Notes: a model not told the origin generated them from the letters alone. Counted from the stretch's first letter, positions 1 through 8,747 are shown. The stretch is 28,419 bases of DNA from Methylacidiphilaceae bacterium UBA1321 (GCA_002306945.1 DBTH01000128.1:1-28419), one strand, 5' to 3'. Numbers and translations are program-made.

Positions 1-567
1 AATGGCCAGCAAGGCCGAAAAGAGAGCTGCGGCGATCACCCCACCGAGAATCAATAACAACATCGGATCCGAACCACGCCGAAAAAGAGAGGCCATCCCC
101 ACCGCCACACCCACTGCCGCGAAACCGAAAACAAAGGTCAAAAATTGAACCAGCAGCCAACTACTGCCCAGCGTCATTCCTAGCGCCGCACCAAAACAGG
201 CTCCGGCCTGCACTCCGCACAGATTCGGAGAAGCCAACGGATTGGCAAACATCGCCTGGTACGACGCCCCGGCCACGGCAAGGGAAGCCCCGATTAAAAC
301 AGCGGCGATAATACGTGGCAACCGCAAGTGAAAAAAAATGTTATTCCAACACTCCGCATCCGCTCGCGACGCCCGGCCGAAGATCAGCGAGAAAAACTCA
401 TTCAGGCCCACGCCGTATCGGCCAATTCCTAACGCAATGATAACAAGCGCCAAAAGCATCGTACCAAAACCAGTCAACACCCATGCCTTGCGCGAAGCCG
501 TCATACGAGACCCCGTTGCCGAGGACACTCCTGGCGATCCCGTTGCAAGCTGGACGCAGAGGCTCAT
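1..567 (-). CDS. FecCD-family ABC transporter permease (partial, 3' end outside window)
   Basis: Translating the minus strand from the ATG at 567 gives an open frame of 189 codons that runs off the window edge. After a basic N-terminus there is a first membrane helix at about residues 29-47. Next comes the family hallmark RLPRIIAAVLIGASLAVAG, followed by GASYQAMFANPLASPNLCG and further hydrophobic helices. This is the FecCD/BtuC permease family, the inner-membrane channel of importers for iron-siderophore, haem or cobalamin. The start codon overlaps the stop of the upstream binding-protein gene in an ATGA arrangement, which indicates translational coupling. A second possible start is the ATG at 504. 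The substrate cannot be told from the sequence. The ATPase partner would be expected just beyond the left edge. Confidence 0.9.
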   Translation of the reverse strand, partial: MSLCVQLATGSPGVSSATGSRMTASRKAWVLTGFGTMLLALVIIALGIGRYGVGLNEFFSLIFGRASRADAECWNNIFFHLRLPRIIAAVLIGASLAVAGASYQAMFANPLASPNLCGVQAGACFGAALGMTLGSSWLLVQFLTFVFGFAAVGVAVGMASLFRRGSDPMLLLILGGVIAAALFSALLAI

Positions 568-1610
568 GGATTGAGGATGGAGCGGGCTTGTTTTTCATTG
601 AGCGGGATGTGGAGATAAAGTTTATAGAAAGAAATCGTCTCTTTCACCATGTCCACCTTGTATTCCTGTGGATAGAGAACGCTGGCGAGCCATTGCACAC
701 CGAGCACGCGCATGAATGTCGGCGGATGATCGAGAAAACTGACCGGATCGCACGGCACCAAATACACCCGTTTGTTCTTCACCGCCTTGATTCCCGCCCA
801 CCGTTTATCATCCTCCACGCCCATTACAAAAATCGGATCGTCCGCGACGATGACATCCGGGTTCTTCTTGATGACCTCCTCCAGAGTCACCCGTTCCATA
901 CCCATCATCGAGTATTGCTCACCGGGGAAAAGCGACTTGGCACCCACAAACAGAAACGGATCGAAATGATACGAACCATCGAACTGCGTCAGCAGCCCGT
1001 CTCCACCCTGTGCATAATAAACCGTGGGGCGTTTCTCTGCCGGGATGGCATCGATTGACTTTTTCACCGCTGACAACCGAACTTCGGCGTCTTTCGCGAA
1101 AGTCTCGCCGATCTTCTCCTGGCCGATGGCCTTGCCGACCAGTCGCAACGCAGCGGGCTCGTCGACTACGTGATTCTCATTCACGAAAACGACCGAAATC
1201 TTGAACTTCTCGAAAGTCTTGAGAACCGGCTCCATGACGAACTCGTTATTCCATGCGATGATGACTTGCGGTTTGAGTGCCAGCAATGCCTCCATGTTTG
1301 CTCCCTTTGAACCGCCATGCCAGCCACCGACCACTGGCAACGCAGCATAGTGCGGACAGATCAACTTCGACCCCGGTGTATAGAAAGCGGAGTTGACCGG
1401 ATTTGTGAGAGCAATGAGCGTTTTCGGTGCGATGGCGTGAATGAGCATCGACATCGGCGGCGCCGTCCCATAGGCCCGTTCGACAGTATCCGGCACCGTA
1501 ACGCTTCTTCCGACCGCGTCTGTGATCGACCCGGATGCCTCCGCGGACAGCAGACCGCACACAAAGAGCGCGAGACAGCCGTATAAAATAACAATTCGGG
1601 AAAGCTTCAT
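564..1610 (-). CDS. Periplasmic binding protein of an iron/cobalamin-type ABC importer
   Basis: The 348-residue protein has a signal peptide (residues 1 to about 25, probable cleavage after SAEA) and then the start of the TroA/BtuF-like (PF01497) fold: ITDAVGRSVTVPDTVERAYG. Features typical of this family follow, including LLALKPQVIIAW, the central helix region and a C-terminal lobe with NPDVIVADDPIF and VKNKRVYLVP. It would capture a metal chelate such as ferric siderophore, haem or corrinoid outside the inner membrane and deliver it to the permease encoded next, whose start overlaps this stop by 4 nt. It begins 22 nt after the pseudopilin gene, so it appears to be part of the surface-protein run. 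There is no lipobox at a usual position, so a soluble periplasmic protein is more likely than a lipoprotein. Confidence 0.88.
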   Translation of the reverse strand: MKLSRIVILYGCLALFVCGLLSAEASGSITDAVGRSVTVPDTVERAYGTAPPMSMLIHAIAPKTLIALTNPVNSAFYTPGSKLICPHYAALPVVGGWHGGSKGANMEALLALKPQVIIAWNNEFVMEPVLKTFEKFKISVVFVNENHVVDEPAALRLVGKAIGQEKIGETFAKDAEVRLSAVKKSIDAIPAEKRPTVYYAQGGDGLLTQFDGSYHFDPFLFVGAKSLFPGEQYSMMGMERVTLEEVIKKNPDVIVADDPIFVMGVEDDKRWAGIKAVKNKRVYLVPCDPVSFLDHPPTFMRVLGVQWLASVLYPQEYKVDMVKETISFYKLYLHIPLNEKQARSILNP

Positions 1611-1632
1611 AATCCTCTGATATTTTCAGGAT

Positions 1633-2580
1633 TCAGTTCCACGGATTGGTGCAGAACCGGCATGAAAACGGAGCCGTCTCCCCACTGGCACCGTTCGCAC
1701 CACCACCCGGATCGATATTTCTCCAGAGATCTTCATTTCCCGTTCCTACTCCCGGCACTGGCCCGCCATTGTAGGAAATCCGATACCCCGCGTCCTTGGA
1801 TCGATAGGTTTCCTCAAGCTTGAGGCTCTCGACATGCCCGTCGACAAAGAGATAGTTATAGACACCTCCCGGATTCAAATCGCGCTTACCCTCGGTATTG
1901 GAGATTTGCACGCAGGGCGAGATCGCGGCATATGAATATTTTCCAATCACGCCACTGGCGTACGGACATTCCGTCAAAAGAATCAATCGGCTCGGCTGCC
2001 TGACTTGGGACAATCTCGCCCATTCGGTACTCGTATATCTTGAAACCACCGGGGTTATCCCCAACATATTCACGCCATAAGTTCGTCTCGATCCCACGCT
2101 AGAAGCTGTGTTCTTGTCCCGCTTATGCATGAAAACATTTTCTGCCTTGGGACGGTTGCTGTCTGTCAAATCGCCATCTATATTGTAACCGAGATAGGGC
2201 AGCAGCCAGAAATCCCACGATTTCTTATAGGCTTTTTCACCAAAGTCCGAGGGATTGGATACGGCGCACGATGCGGGAGGAAGCCTACCGCCGTTATCGT
2301 CGGAAAAACTCGTGTAGGCCAGGCTGAATTGCTTCAAATTGCTGATCGACTGGGTGGAAGCGGCGTGCGCAAACGCCGAATCAACTGCCGGTATGATAAG
2401 AGCGGCCAGAATCGCTATGATCGCCAGCACCACCAGCGTTTCCACCAGTGTAAAAGCGCGGGAAAGTGTGGCCGGAAGACAGAAGGCTTTTTTGACGGAA
2501 TTTACGTTATGGGTTATTAGACAGGATTGCCCCCCATCGCATTGAATCCCTTGAGTGTTAAATATGTTGTCCATAATCAC
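1633..2580 (-). CDS. Type II secretion/type IV pilin-like pseudopilin with H-x9-DG-type C-terminus
   Basis: This 315-residue protein carries a class III prepilin signal: RAFTLVETLVVLAIIAILA at residues 41-59, with the conserved Glu at +5 (E47) and a hydrophobic N-terminal helix. Near the C-terminus is YLFVDGHVESLKLEE, the VDGHV segment common in planctomycete and verrucomicrobial pseudopilins. Two points are odd. The leader before the cleavage site is long (about 42 residues), and the residue before the conserved Phe is Ala, not the usual Gly. The chosen start is GTG at 2580, preceded by AAGGAG; an in-frame ATG at 2574 is an alternative. The gene overlaps the end of the upstream PEP-CTERM gene by 23 nt and lies just ahead of the ABC importer genes, so co-transcription is likely. 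Its assembly partners are not in the window. Confidence 0.85.
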   Translation of the reverse strand: MIMDNIFNTQGIQCDGGQSCLITHNVNSVKKAFCLPATLSRAFTLVETLVVLAIIAILAALIIPAVDSAFAHAASTQSISNLKQFSLAYTSFSDDNGGRLPPASCAVSNPSDFGEKAYKKSWDFWLLPYLGYNIDGDLTDSNRPKAENVFMHKRDKNTASSVGSRRTYGVNMLGITPVVSRYTSTEWARLSQVRQPSRLILLTECPYASGVIGKYSYAAISPCVQISNTEGKRDLNPGGVYNYLFVDGHVESLKLEETYRSKDAGYRISYNGGPVPGVGTGNEDLWRNIDPGGGANGASGETAPFSCRFCTNPWN

Positions 2581-4090
2581 CGTTCTCCTTGCCTTTAAAA
2601 TTCCTCAAATTCCCGTACAAGACATTTTGCACTCTTACAGCATAGACAGCGCCCATTATAGAAAACGCCAACACGAACATCGCCCAGGTTGAAGGCTCCG
2701 GTACAACATCAAGGCTGATGCGCAAGGCCGTGAATTCCATCGTCAGCAAACTCGAATCCGTTTCCGCCAATCCGAGAACCGTATAGCCCGCGAGGTCGGT
2801 ATAGATGCCGTCAGTCAGCAAGCTCGAATCATCGCTGCTCGAAACGTATTCGATGCTAAAGAGCGACGTGTCGGTGACCGTTTCCCATTTTCCAGTGGAG
2901 GAATTATAGACCTGAAAATTACCCGCCTCGACGAGACTCTGGAAAGTCAGGCTCTGGTCTCCCTTCCACGCGAGATAACCCCCATCGATTTCAATGTAAC
3001 CTCCCGATTGCAGAGTGAGACTCGATGTAATCTTGAGCAGTCCACCGTCCTCCACGGTCAACGTATTTCCGCTATAGATCGTCAATGTCTTCGCCGTCCA
3101 GACCGAACCCTGTCCCGATACCAAAGCGGTGTTATTGGTGGTCGTAAATCCCTGCGAATCGCCACCCAGAGTACTGGAGCCGCTATAAAGCTTGCCACCA
3201 TTAGTAACCGTCACGCTATTACCGGAACCGATCAGCCCGATGATAACCGAACCGGAAACCGAAAGCGTCGAACCACTACCCGACACAATGACCGAGTTAT
3301 TATAAGAGCCTGCACTTTTGGCCAAGGTCAGGGTATTACTGGTGACAGTGCCGCCGTTAGAAACCGTCAGATTGCTGTAGTGGCCCATGTCACCGACAAC
3401 GAGATCATATTTAGTCGACCATGTTGAACCGCTGCCACTGACCAGAACGCTGTTGCTGGTGGCCTCCGACGACGCACCAATCGTTGCATTATGATCGACC
3501 ACGGCACCGCCATTCGTGACGGTCATGGTATTGTAGGAACCCGCGCCGCCCACATAAAGAGCGGACGAAACCGTCAGCAAACTGCCCGAGCCGTCAACGG
3601 TTACCGCGTTTGAATCGGCACTGTAAGCTGCTCCAGACGTATTCTCGAACCAGCTCTTGCCGATGTAGGCGTATTGCGTAGCGAACGTGGCGCCCCCTGT
3701 AATCGTTAAGGCATTATTGCCCCCCTTGCGCCCTACATAGAGATAGGACGAATTGGTCCACTGGGTTGAACTTCCTGTTAGTGTTATGACGTTGTAGTCA
3801 GCCTCATCGCCTATGTACATCTGTGAACTTTTTAAGATCGCCCCGGAAACGGTCAGGGAATAATAACCGAAGTAACTATTTGGAAGATAAACAGTGGAAC
3901 CAGACCAATCGTAGCTCGTCGTCAACATATAGGTGCTCCACTCATCATCATCGGATTCCGTGAAGGCAAGCAACGAGTCCAGAGCCACTGTGGAATTTGC
4001 CGCATGGAGCGAAAAAGCGGCAAGCGTTGGCAAAAGAATTCCTAATAGAAGAGTTTTCCACGTCCAGCCCTCCGTATGTAGAGTCGTCAT
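2558..4090 (-). CDS. Repeat-rich exported protein with PEP-CTERM sorting signal (copy A)
   Basis: I place the start at the ATG at 4090, preceded by GGAG with good spacing, because the following residues form a signal peptide (helix LLLGILLPTLAAFSLHA). An upstream in-frame start at 4267 would add 59 unhelpful residues and overlap the upstream gene. The 510-residue protein is Ser/Thr/Gly/Asn-rich. It repeats a unit built around VSGSGSTxS, GxxGxxNxxTVTNGG and YVG/VVG, which matches the T5SS/PEP-CTERM-associated repeat (TIGR04393 type) and predicts a beta-helix surface fold. The C-terminus has VPEPSTW and a membrane helix, but then about 24 extra residues where family members usually stop after a short basic cluster. 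Its function is probably surface or adhesin-like; no enzyme motif is visible. Confidence 0.85.
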   Translation of the reverse strand: MTTLHTEGWTWKTLLLGILLPTLAAFSLHAANSTVALDSLLAFTESDDDEWSTYMLTTSYDWSGSTVYLPNSYFGYYSLTVSGAILKSSQMYIGDEADYNVITLTGSSTQWTNSSYLYVGRKGGNNALTITGGATFATQYAYIGKSWFENTSGAAYSADSNAVTVDGSGSLLTVSSALYVGGAGSYNTMTVTNGGAVVDHNATIGASSEATSNSVLVSGSGSTWSTKYDLVVGDMGHYSNLTVSNGGTVTSNTLTLAKSAGSYNNSVIVSGSGSTLSVSGSVIIGLIGSGNSVTVTNGGKLYSGSSTLGGDSQGFTTTNNTALVSGQGSVWTAKTLTIYSGNTLTVEDGGLLKITSSLTLQSGGYIEIDGGYLAWKGDQSLTFQSLVEAGNFQVYNSSTGKWETVTDTSLFSIEYVSSSDDSSLLTDGIYTDLAGYTVLGLAETDSSLLTMEFTALRISLDVVPEPSTWAMFVLAFSIMGAVYAVRVQNVLYGNLRNFKGKENGDYGQHI

Positions 4091-4203
4091 TGTCACTCCA
4101 TCGGGAGATTCCTGCTTGAGGGCAATGGCAGCACTCCGTTGAGTTATGGTGTAGAGTTGCATCTGCAATTGCAGGGCGGATAGGTCTCTTGTTGACTGAT
4201 CTC

Positions 4204-6054
4204 TCACGATGTCACTCCGGTTTCGAGTTTCAAAGAGTTCGCGTGGCGCGTCGTTTGCCGACGCCACGCAGTCAGAGCGAGGACAATTCCTGAGCTGACT
4301 AGCAAAACATGGGTTGTCGGCTCGGGAACAATGGCCGCCGCCGTGAGAATGGTATATCCCGTCAGATCGTCATAGAGATTATTAGTGAGGGAATCGGTAT
4401 TGGAATAAATACCCGCATCGGCATAAGTGATGGTATATTTTGTAAAATCAGTGATCGTGACCCAGTTGCCGTTGAGATCGAGAAGCTGGAAGCGACCGTT
4501 GGAAATCAAAGTTTTCAGGTCGTTGACATGATTGCCTTTCCAGGCCAGATAGCCGTCACAGAGCCTTAGAAACGATCCTGATTCGACCGACAGACTGCTG
4601 GCAGTCGTGCGGGAAAGCGTCAACAGTCCTCCTTCTTCCATCGTGATGGTAGAAGCACTATAAATCGAAATGCGATAGGTCAATAGATTGGAACCCTCGC
4701 CTGATACGTCAAACGATGAATTCGTGGCCGTCATATAGGCGCTGGTAAAGCGGGCCGTAGCTCCTTCTGACACCAAAAACTGACTCGTAGATAGAGTTAC
4801 GCTGCTTGCGCTGACCATCAGTGTCGTTGCAGCGCCTGAAACCGATAGAGTGGATCGGTTCACTGTTAACGTTGTTGGAGAAAACGAAACGGTAGCCCCG
4901 TTGCTAACAATAAACTTGCTTCCGGTAATCACATTAGCGGTTGCTGTTCCTCCTTTCACGCTCGTACCGCTTCCCGTGACCAGTAAAGTCGAGTTACTGA
5001 CGTCAATTCCCGCTCCCACCGTTACCTGGCTGGCGCTGTTCACCGTCAATTGACTGCCAGCGGAAATCGATATTCCGGCAGCTGAGGCACTGAATGTCGT
5101 TATGACCGATTGCTCCGTAATCAAGGCCGTCGAGCCGTTGGTTACGCTCAACGTATCCATAGTGATCGAGCTTTGGCCAGAAACCAGCAGACTGCCCGTG
5201 TTGTTAATGATCAGGCCGCTGGACGTGACGGTGGAATTACCGCTGATGGTCACGCTGTTATGGGAAGGGGAATCGCTATCTGCGCTGTATCCGGTATTGA
5301 TTGCGCCGCCGGTGTAAAGGGACGCTCCATCGGAGACAATAACATTGCCATAAGAGCCCGTCATCAGGATATCCTTTCCCGTCACATCGTCAATTTTCAT
5401 GGCGCTTCCTGCACCGCTGACGATCACGCTGTTTTGATATCCGAAAATGTACAATGAGCCGCTGAGGAACCGGGCACCATCGCGTACGATCAGAGTGTTG
5501 TAGCTGGCGCCATCTTGCCCAATATAAATCCATTTCCCGCCGATATAGTCATAACCGTTACCTGTGGCGGCACCGCCATCAGAGCCTTCCCCAATTGCCG
5601 TATCGCTGACGATCAGTGTGTTGTGGCTGGAATTGACTCCATTGCCTACGCGCAAATTGAAGCAATAAAAAAGAGAAGCTCCTTCCGTGATGAGGAAGGT
5701 GTTATAGGAACCGTTCTCTCCCACATTCAGATAAGCAAACCCGTCCGCCGCCATGGAGCTCAACACATAACCATCGTTCAGTAGATAGGTCACCGGGGCG
5801 GTCGCTGTACCCGAAGTGCTGATATTGAGTCCCGAGTCCGAACCCATCAAAGCGGCCAAGTCGGCGTTCACATAGTCTGCTGAATGTAAAACAGGCCCGG
5901 CTAAGAGCCAACATGTGAGAAAAAGCAGAACAACATGGGAAGAATTTCTGACAAAAAGAATCGATGAGTATAATTTCGATTTGATAAGAAAAACGCAGAG
6001 CGGCGGAGCATAGCTCCGCCCGCTTGATTCTGTAATTGTCTTATGCCGTCTCAT
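4204..6054 (-). CDS. Repeat-rich exported protein with PEP-CTERM sorting signal (copy B)
   Basis: This 616-residue protein has a signal-type hydrophobic stretch at about residues 40-58 (VVLLFLTCWLLAGPVLHS), then a long Ser/Thr/Gly-rich region with recurring units such as LLVSGxxSxxT and VTNGSTxLITE, predicted to form a beta-solenoid. The conserved pre-anchor segment GYLAWKGNHVNDLKTLISNG is followed by VPEPTTHVLL, a helix and a basic tail containing AWRRQ. That is a PEP-CTERM signal for exosortase-type processing and outer-surface delivery. The N-terminal region before the hydrophobic segment is unusually long (about 38 residues) and no clear Shine-Dalgarno sequence precedes the ATG, so the true start could be a downstream non-ATG codon. 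It begins 12 nt after the stop of copy C, suggesting a shared transcript. Confidence 0.82.
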   Translation of the reverse strand: MRRHKTITESSGRSYAPPLCVFLIKSKLYSSILFVRNSSHVVLLFLTCWLLAGPVLHSADYVNADLAALMGSDSGLNISTSGTATAPVTYLLNDGYVLSSMAADGFAYLNVGENGSYNTFLITEGASLFYCFNLRVGNGVNSSHNTLIVSDTAIGEGSDGGAATGNGYDYIGGKWIYIGQDGASYNTLIVRDGARFLSGSLYIFGYQNSVIVSGAGSAMKIDDVTGKDILMTGSYGNVIVSDGASLYTGGAINTGYSADSDSPSHNSVTISGNSTVTSSGLIINNTGSLLVSGQSSITMDTLSVTNGSTALITEQSVITTFSASAAGISISAGSQLTVNSASQVTVGAGIDVSNSTLLVTGSGTSVKGGTATANVITGSKFIVSNGATVSFSPTTLTVNRSTLSVSGAATTLMVSASSVTLSTSQFLVSEGATARFTSAYMTATNSSFDVSGEGSNLLTYRISIYSASTITMEEGGLLTLSRTTASSLSVESGSFLRLCDGYLAWKGNHVNDLKTLISNGRFQLLDLNGNWVTITDFTKYTITYADAGIYSNTDSLTNNLYDDLTGYTILTAAAIVPEPTTHVLLVSSGIVLALTAWRRQTTRHANSLKLETGVTS

Positions 6055-6066
6055 GTACGGATCGAA

Positions 6067-7044
6067 TCAAGAATTCCGTCGACGTAAGAATTGAGTTCCG
6101 ACCAGCAAGATTCCCCCGGCGAGCATGGCTACGGTCGAAGGTTCCGGAACTGACATCAGAACGGTATAGCCGGAAGACCAGCTAGTTACACTACTCGCAT
6201 TGGCAATTCCATACGATTCTGCCTCTTCAAGAGAGCTGATCGTCTTAAGAGCGTAGCCAGCATCCGTCAAGTCATCCATACTGGATGCCTTTTGGTACCC
6301 GCCAGCTTCAGAGTCGTAATAATAGATATAACCGTTGGTCAAATAGGTGCTAAGAAGAGACGAAAAGTCACCAGCAACAGCCAGATAACCGGACGACAAT
6401 TTCAACTGAGAGTAAGCGTCAAGAGTAAACGTTCCTCCAACTGCGAACAAAGCTCCATCCGATAGAGTCAATACGGCTGTTTTTCCGGTTCCGGTGAGAC
6501 CCTTCATGTAGAAATTGCCTGAAAGAACAACGCTTGAATTTCCGGTGACAGACACTGTGGTGCCCCGTGCAACAGTAAGACTGCCAGCCGTTAGCTTGGC
6601 ATGATCCTGTATTGTGAAGTCCGAATAGCTTGATTGGGTAATGGCTCCAGTTACGTTCACGGATGTTCCCGATCCAGAAATGACAACCGAGCTACCACGA
6701 GAAGTAGCGGTTGTTCCAGAGTAGAGAGTCATGCTGGAAACAGTAAGCGAAGAGGCATTGGTTACGGTCAGATGAGCTTGCGAGGAACCAACACTAAAGT
6801 CATATGCAGACCAGTTTATGGTAGTGCCATTTATTCGATAACTTTCCGCTGAATCAGTTAATGCAACAGTACTCGATACCAAAGAGACCTTGCCGGAAAC
6901 ATTATCCGACGCGAATGCCAACGGGTCACCTCCATCCGTCGAATACGTTGATTGATAGAGGAGGGTTTCTGCATGGAGAGAGGGTGAAAAGGTCAGTAGG
7001 CCGCACAGAACGGCCAACGATGTAGATTGAATGAGTGATTTCAT
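6067..7044 (-). CDS. Exported protein with PEP-CTERM sorting signal (copy C)
   Basis: The start is set at the ATG at 7044, which is preceded by AAGGA and opens directly into a signal peptide (MKSLIQSTSLAVLCGLL, cleavage after SLHA). The upstream frame to 7134 encodes only a polar, Gln/Asn/Lys-rich stretch. The 325-residue mature region has shorter versions of the same Ser/Thr/Gly repeats as its neighbours (for example VVISGSGTSVNVTGAI and LTVARGTTVSVTGNSSVVLS), then the pre-anchor region KLSSGYLAVAGDFSSLL. It ends with a canonical anchor: VPEPSTVAML, a hydrophobic helix and RRRNS. It is probably a surface beta-solenoid protein. It is followed 12 nt later by copy B. A strong hairpin lies between it and the upstream gene. 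Confidence 0.87.
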   Translation of the reverse strand: MKSLIQSTSLAVLCGLLTFSPSLHAETLLYQSTYSTDGGDPLAFASDNVSGKVSLVSSTVALTDSAESYRINGTTINWSAYDFSVGSSQAHLTVTNASSLTVSSMTLYSGTTATSRGSSVVISGSGTSVNVTGAITQSSYSDFTIQDHAKLTAGSLTVARGTTVSVTGNSSVVLSGNFYMKGLTGTGKTAVLTLSDGALFAVGGTFTLDAYSQLKLSSGYLAVAGDFSSLLSTYLTNGYIYYYDSEAGGYQKASSMDDLTDAGYALKTISSLEEAESYGIANASSVTSWSSGYTVLMSVPEPSTVAMLAGGILLVGTQFLRRRNS

Positions 7045-7148
7045 AGTTTGTTTTTCCTTATGAATGGAATCATTGTTTTGGCTGATTTCTTGTGGCTGCT
7101 GCGAATTCCTCTTTTTCTCAATGTAATTGCTCAATAGCCACTTCCCAG

Positions 7149-7191
7149 CTCCCGAAACGTGGAGGAAGACGATCCCAAAACGCTTCGGGAG
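7149..7191 (-). repeat. Inverted repeat between repeat-protein genes
   Basis: On the plus strand CTCCCGAAACG (7149-7159) and CGCTTCGGGAG (7181-7191) form an 11-bp stem with one position that becomes a G-U pair in minus-strand RNA, around a 21-nt loop. It sits just downstream of copy D and upstream of copy C. No run of U follows in the minus-strand RNA, so it is not a textbook intrinsic terminator. It may be an mRNA-stability or processing hairpin, or a weak terminator. Confidence 0.5.
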
Positions 7192-7205
7192 TAACCCGAT
7201 GTTAT

Positions 7206-8192
7206 TTAGGGTCGCGTGATTGTCGTCGTGCTTCCGCTATAGCTGATATTGAATGAACTCGTGGAAGTGGCTGTTGCCCAGGAGGCGCCATTGTCATCGG
7301 AGTAGGCAAATCCGCCGTTGTTCACCAGTGTGGTCAGATCGCTGACGTGATCCCCTGTCCACACAATTGACCCGCTGGCAGTCGTCGTTCCGTTCTTGGC
7401 GATACGGATCTGGTTACCGCTGTAGGTCGTATTGACGCGGACAGCGGATGTTCCAGAAGCGGTAACGGATACAGTCGCTCCGGGAAACACCGAGAAGGTA
7501 TTGCCGTAGATTGCCTTCAATGATCCACCACTGTTATACCCTACGTTCAGATCCTGAGTGATCGTCACCGAGGAGGTTCCATTGAAAATCGCGGAGTTGT
7601 TATTGGGATACGTCGTTGCTCCAGCCATGCCGCCCACAAAGAATCGCGAGGTTTTCAGGATCGTATTACTGATCACAGCTTTGTTATAGGCTCCTGAATT
7701 TCCTGCTATGCAGAAATGACCTGACCCCGTGAAACTCACGACGGAATTATAGATATTCACGGCATTGTCGCTTCCGTTGAAGCCAACGCGGAATAATCCA
7801 TTGAATGTAGCGGTAGAACTGATGATGTTGATGGTATTGCCATCAGCACCGATTTCTCCACCAATCGTAAAGGAATTGGTAGATATAAACGACGAGTTTG
7901 CGATGCTTACCACATTTCCCACCGATCCAGAATAGGTGCCTACATTAACCGTTCCCGATGAGGTAAAGGTAATGCCGGGACTGCTAGTACTATAGATACC
8001 CAACACGTTACCAGGAGTATCGGCTCCTACTAAAACATCCGAAACCGATGAGGTGCTTATGATTGTCTGTACGTTGCTATCGTCTACGGCTACAGATTGT
8101 GCTTTCGCTACGCCAGCGGTGGCCACGAGGGCCAGAGCAGTCATAGCGACCGATTTCTTTAAATTCTGCCAACAGTTTAATTTTGTTTTCAT
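7206..8192 (-). CDS. Repeat-rich exported protein lacking a PEP-CTERM anchor (copy D)
   Basis: I choose the ATG at 8192 because it opens a clear signal peptide (KKSVAMTALALVATAGVAKA, cleavage near KAQS). An in-frame ATG at 8306 has a plausible AGGGA upstream but would put 38 polar residues before the signal. The 328-residue protein shows TIGR04393-like units such as FIGGEIGADGNTINII, VGFNGSDNAVNIYNS and VGGMAGATTYPNNNS. Its end, IVWTGDHVSDLTTLVNNGGF, aligns with the pre-anchor segment of copies A and B. The protein then stops shortly afterwards at TITRP, with no PEP motif, helix or basic tail. It may be released instead of anchored, or it may be a truncated copy. It is the first gene of the run, with a structured non-coding region upstream. 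Confidence 0.82.
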   Translation of the reverse strand: MKTKLNCWQNLKKSVAMTALALVATAGVAKAQSVAVDDSNVQTIISTSSVSDVLVGADTPGNVLGIYSTSSPGITFTSSGTVNVGTYSGSVGNVVSIANSSFISTNSFTIGGEIGADGNTINIISSTATFNGLFRVGFNGSDNAVNIYNSVVSFTGSGHFCIAGNSGAYNKAVISNTILKTSRFFVGGMAGATTYPNNNSAIFNGTSSVTITQDLNVGYNSGGSLKAIYGNTFSVFPGATVSVTASGTSAVRVNTTYSGNQIRIAKNGTTTASGSIVWTGDHVSDLTTLVNNGGFAYSDDNGASWATATSTSSFNISYSGSTTTITRP

Positions 8193-8381
8193 TGAGTATT
8201 GTGTTTTGAGTTGCTGCTTCGGAATCCGCGCGGCGATCCGGTAACCCAGATCCCACCCCGGATATCTGGCGACCGGTTGATTCTTCGGCTGATTTATGAT
8301 GTGCATGTGGCTTCCCTGCTTACGTCTTGAGGTTCGGAATTGCTGCGCGCCTATCCCTTTTTGCCCCGCGAACAGGAATTA

Positions 8382-8422
8382 CAACCCCTCATTGGGTTGC
8401 GCCATGACCGACCGTTGGTCGG
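8382..8422 (-). promoter_or_regulatory. Two consecutive hairpins, possible leader structure or operator
   Basis: CAACCC (8382-8387) pairs with GGGTTG (8394-8399). Next to it CCGACC (8408-8413) pairs with GGTCGG (8417-8422) around GTT. They lie about 190-230 nt upstream of the start of copy D. If transcribed with that gene they would form two successive stems in its leader; the second could also be a dyad for a repressor. The role is not known. Confidence 0.35.
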
Positions 8423-8525
8423 ATTTCGAGCCACAGCAATTTTCAAACTTCTCTATATGAGGAGATTCCTCAACGAGCTACGCCTGTAAAAGCCAAGCGC
8501 CCGCTGCGCCCTCTCCTCACCAAGG

Positions 8526-8557
8526 CAGGGCCGCTCTCCTCGAAAAGGAGGCCCCTG
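8526..8557. repeat. Extended imperfect hairpin
   Basis: The outer arms CAGGG (8526-8530) and CCCTG (8553-8557) and the inner arms CTCCT (8536-8540) and AGGAG (8546-8550) enclose a CGAAA loop, with an asymmetric internal loop. No T-run flanks it on either strand, so a classical terminator is unlikely. Confidence 0.4.
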
Positions 8558-8747
8558 CACCCAATGGTGGCTAAATTGGGCCAGTTAATCTGGCTATCGC
8601 CTTAGCTAGCAGGCAGCATGCCAAGGTCAGTATTATTTAATAGACATGTCTGTTTTAATCGACAGCGCGTCTCTGTGCGCTGGGTTGATGACTTGATTGT
8701 CTGGGAGACGAGATACAGCGGGAAACGATAGGGTCGGGTTATTTCTC

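Noticed and set aside
483..1058. Plus-strand open frame of 191 codons
   Set aside because: It is antisense to the binding-protein and permease genes and has no family features.
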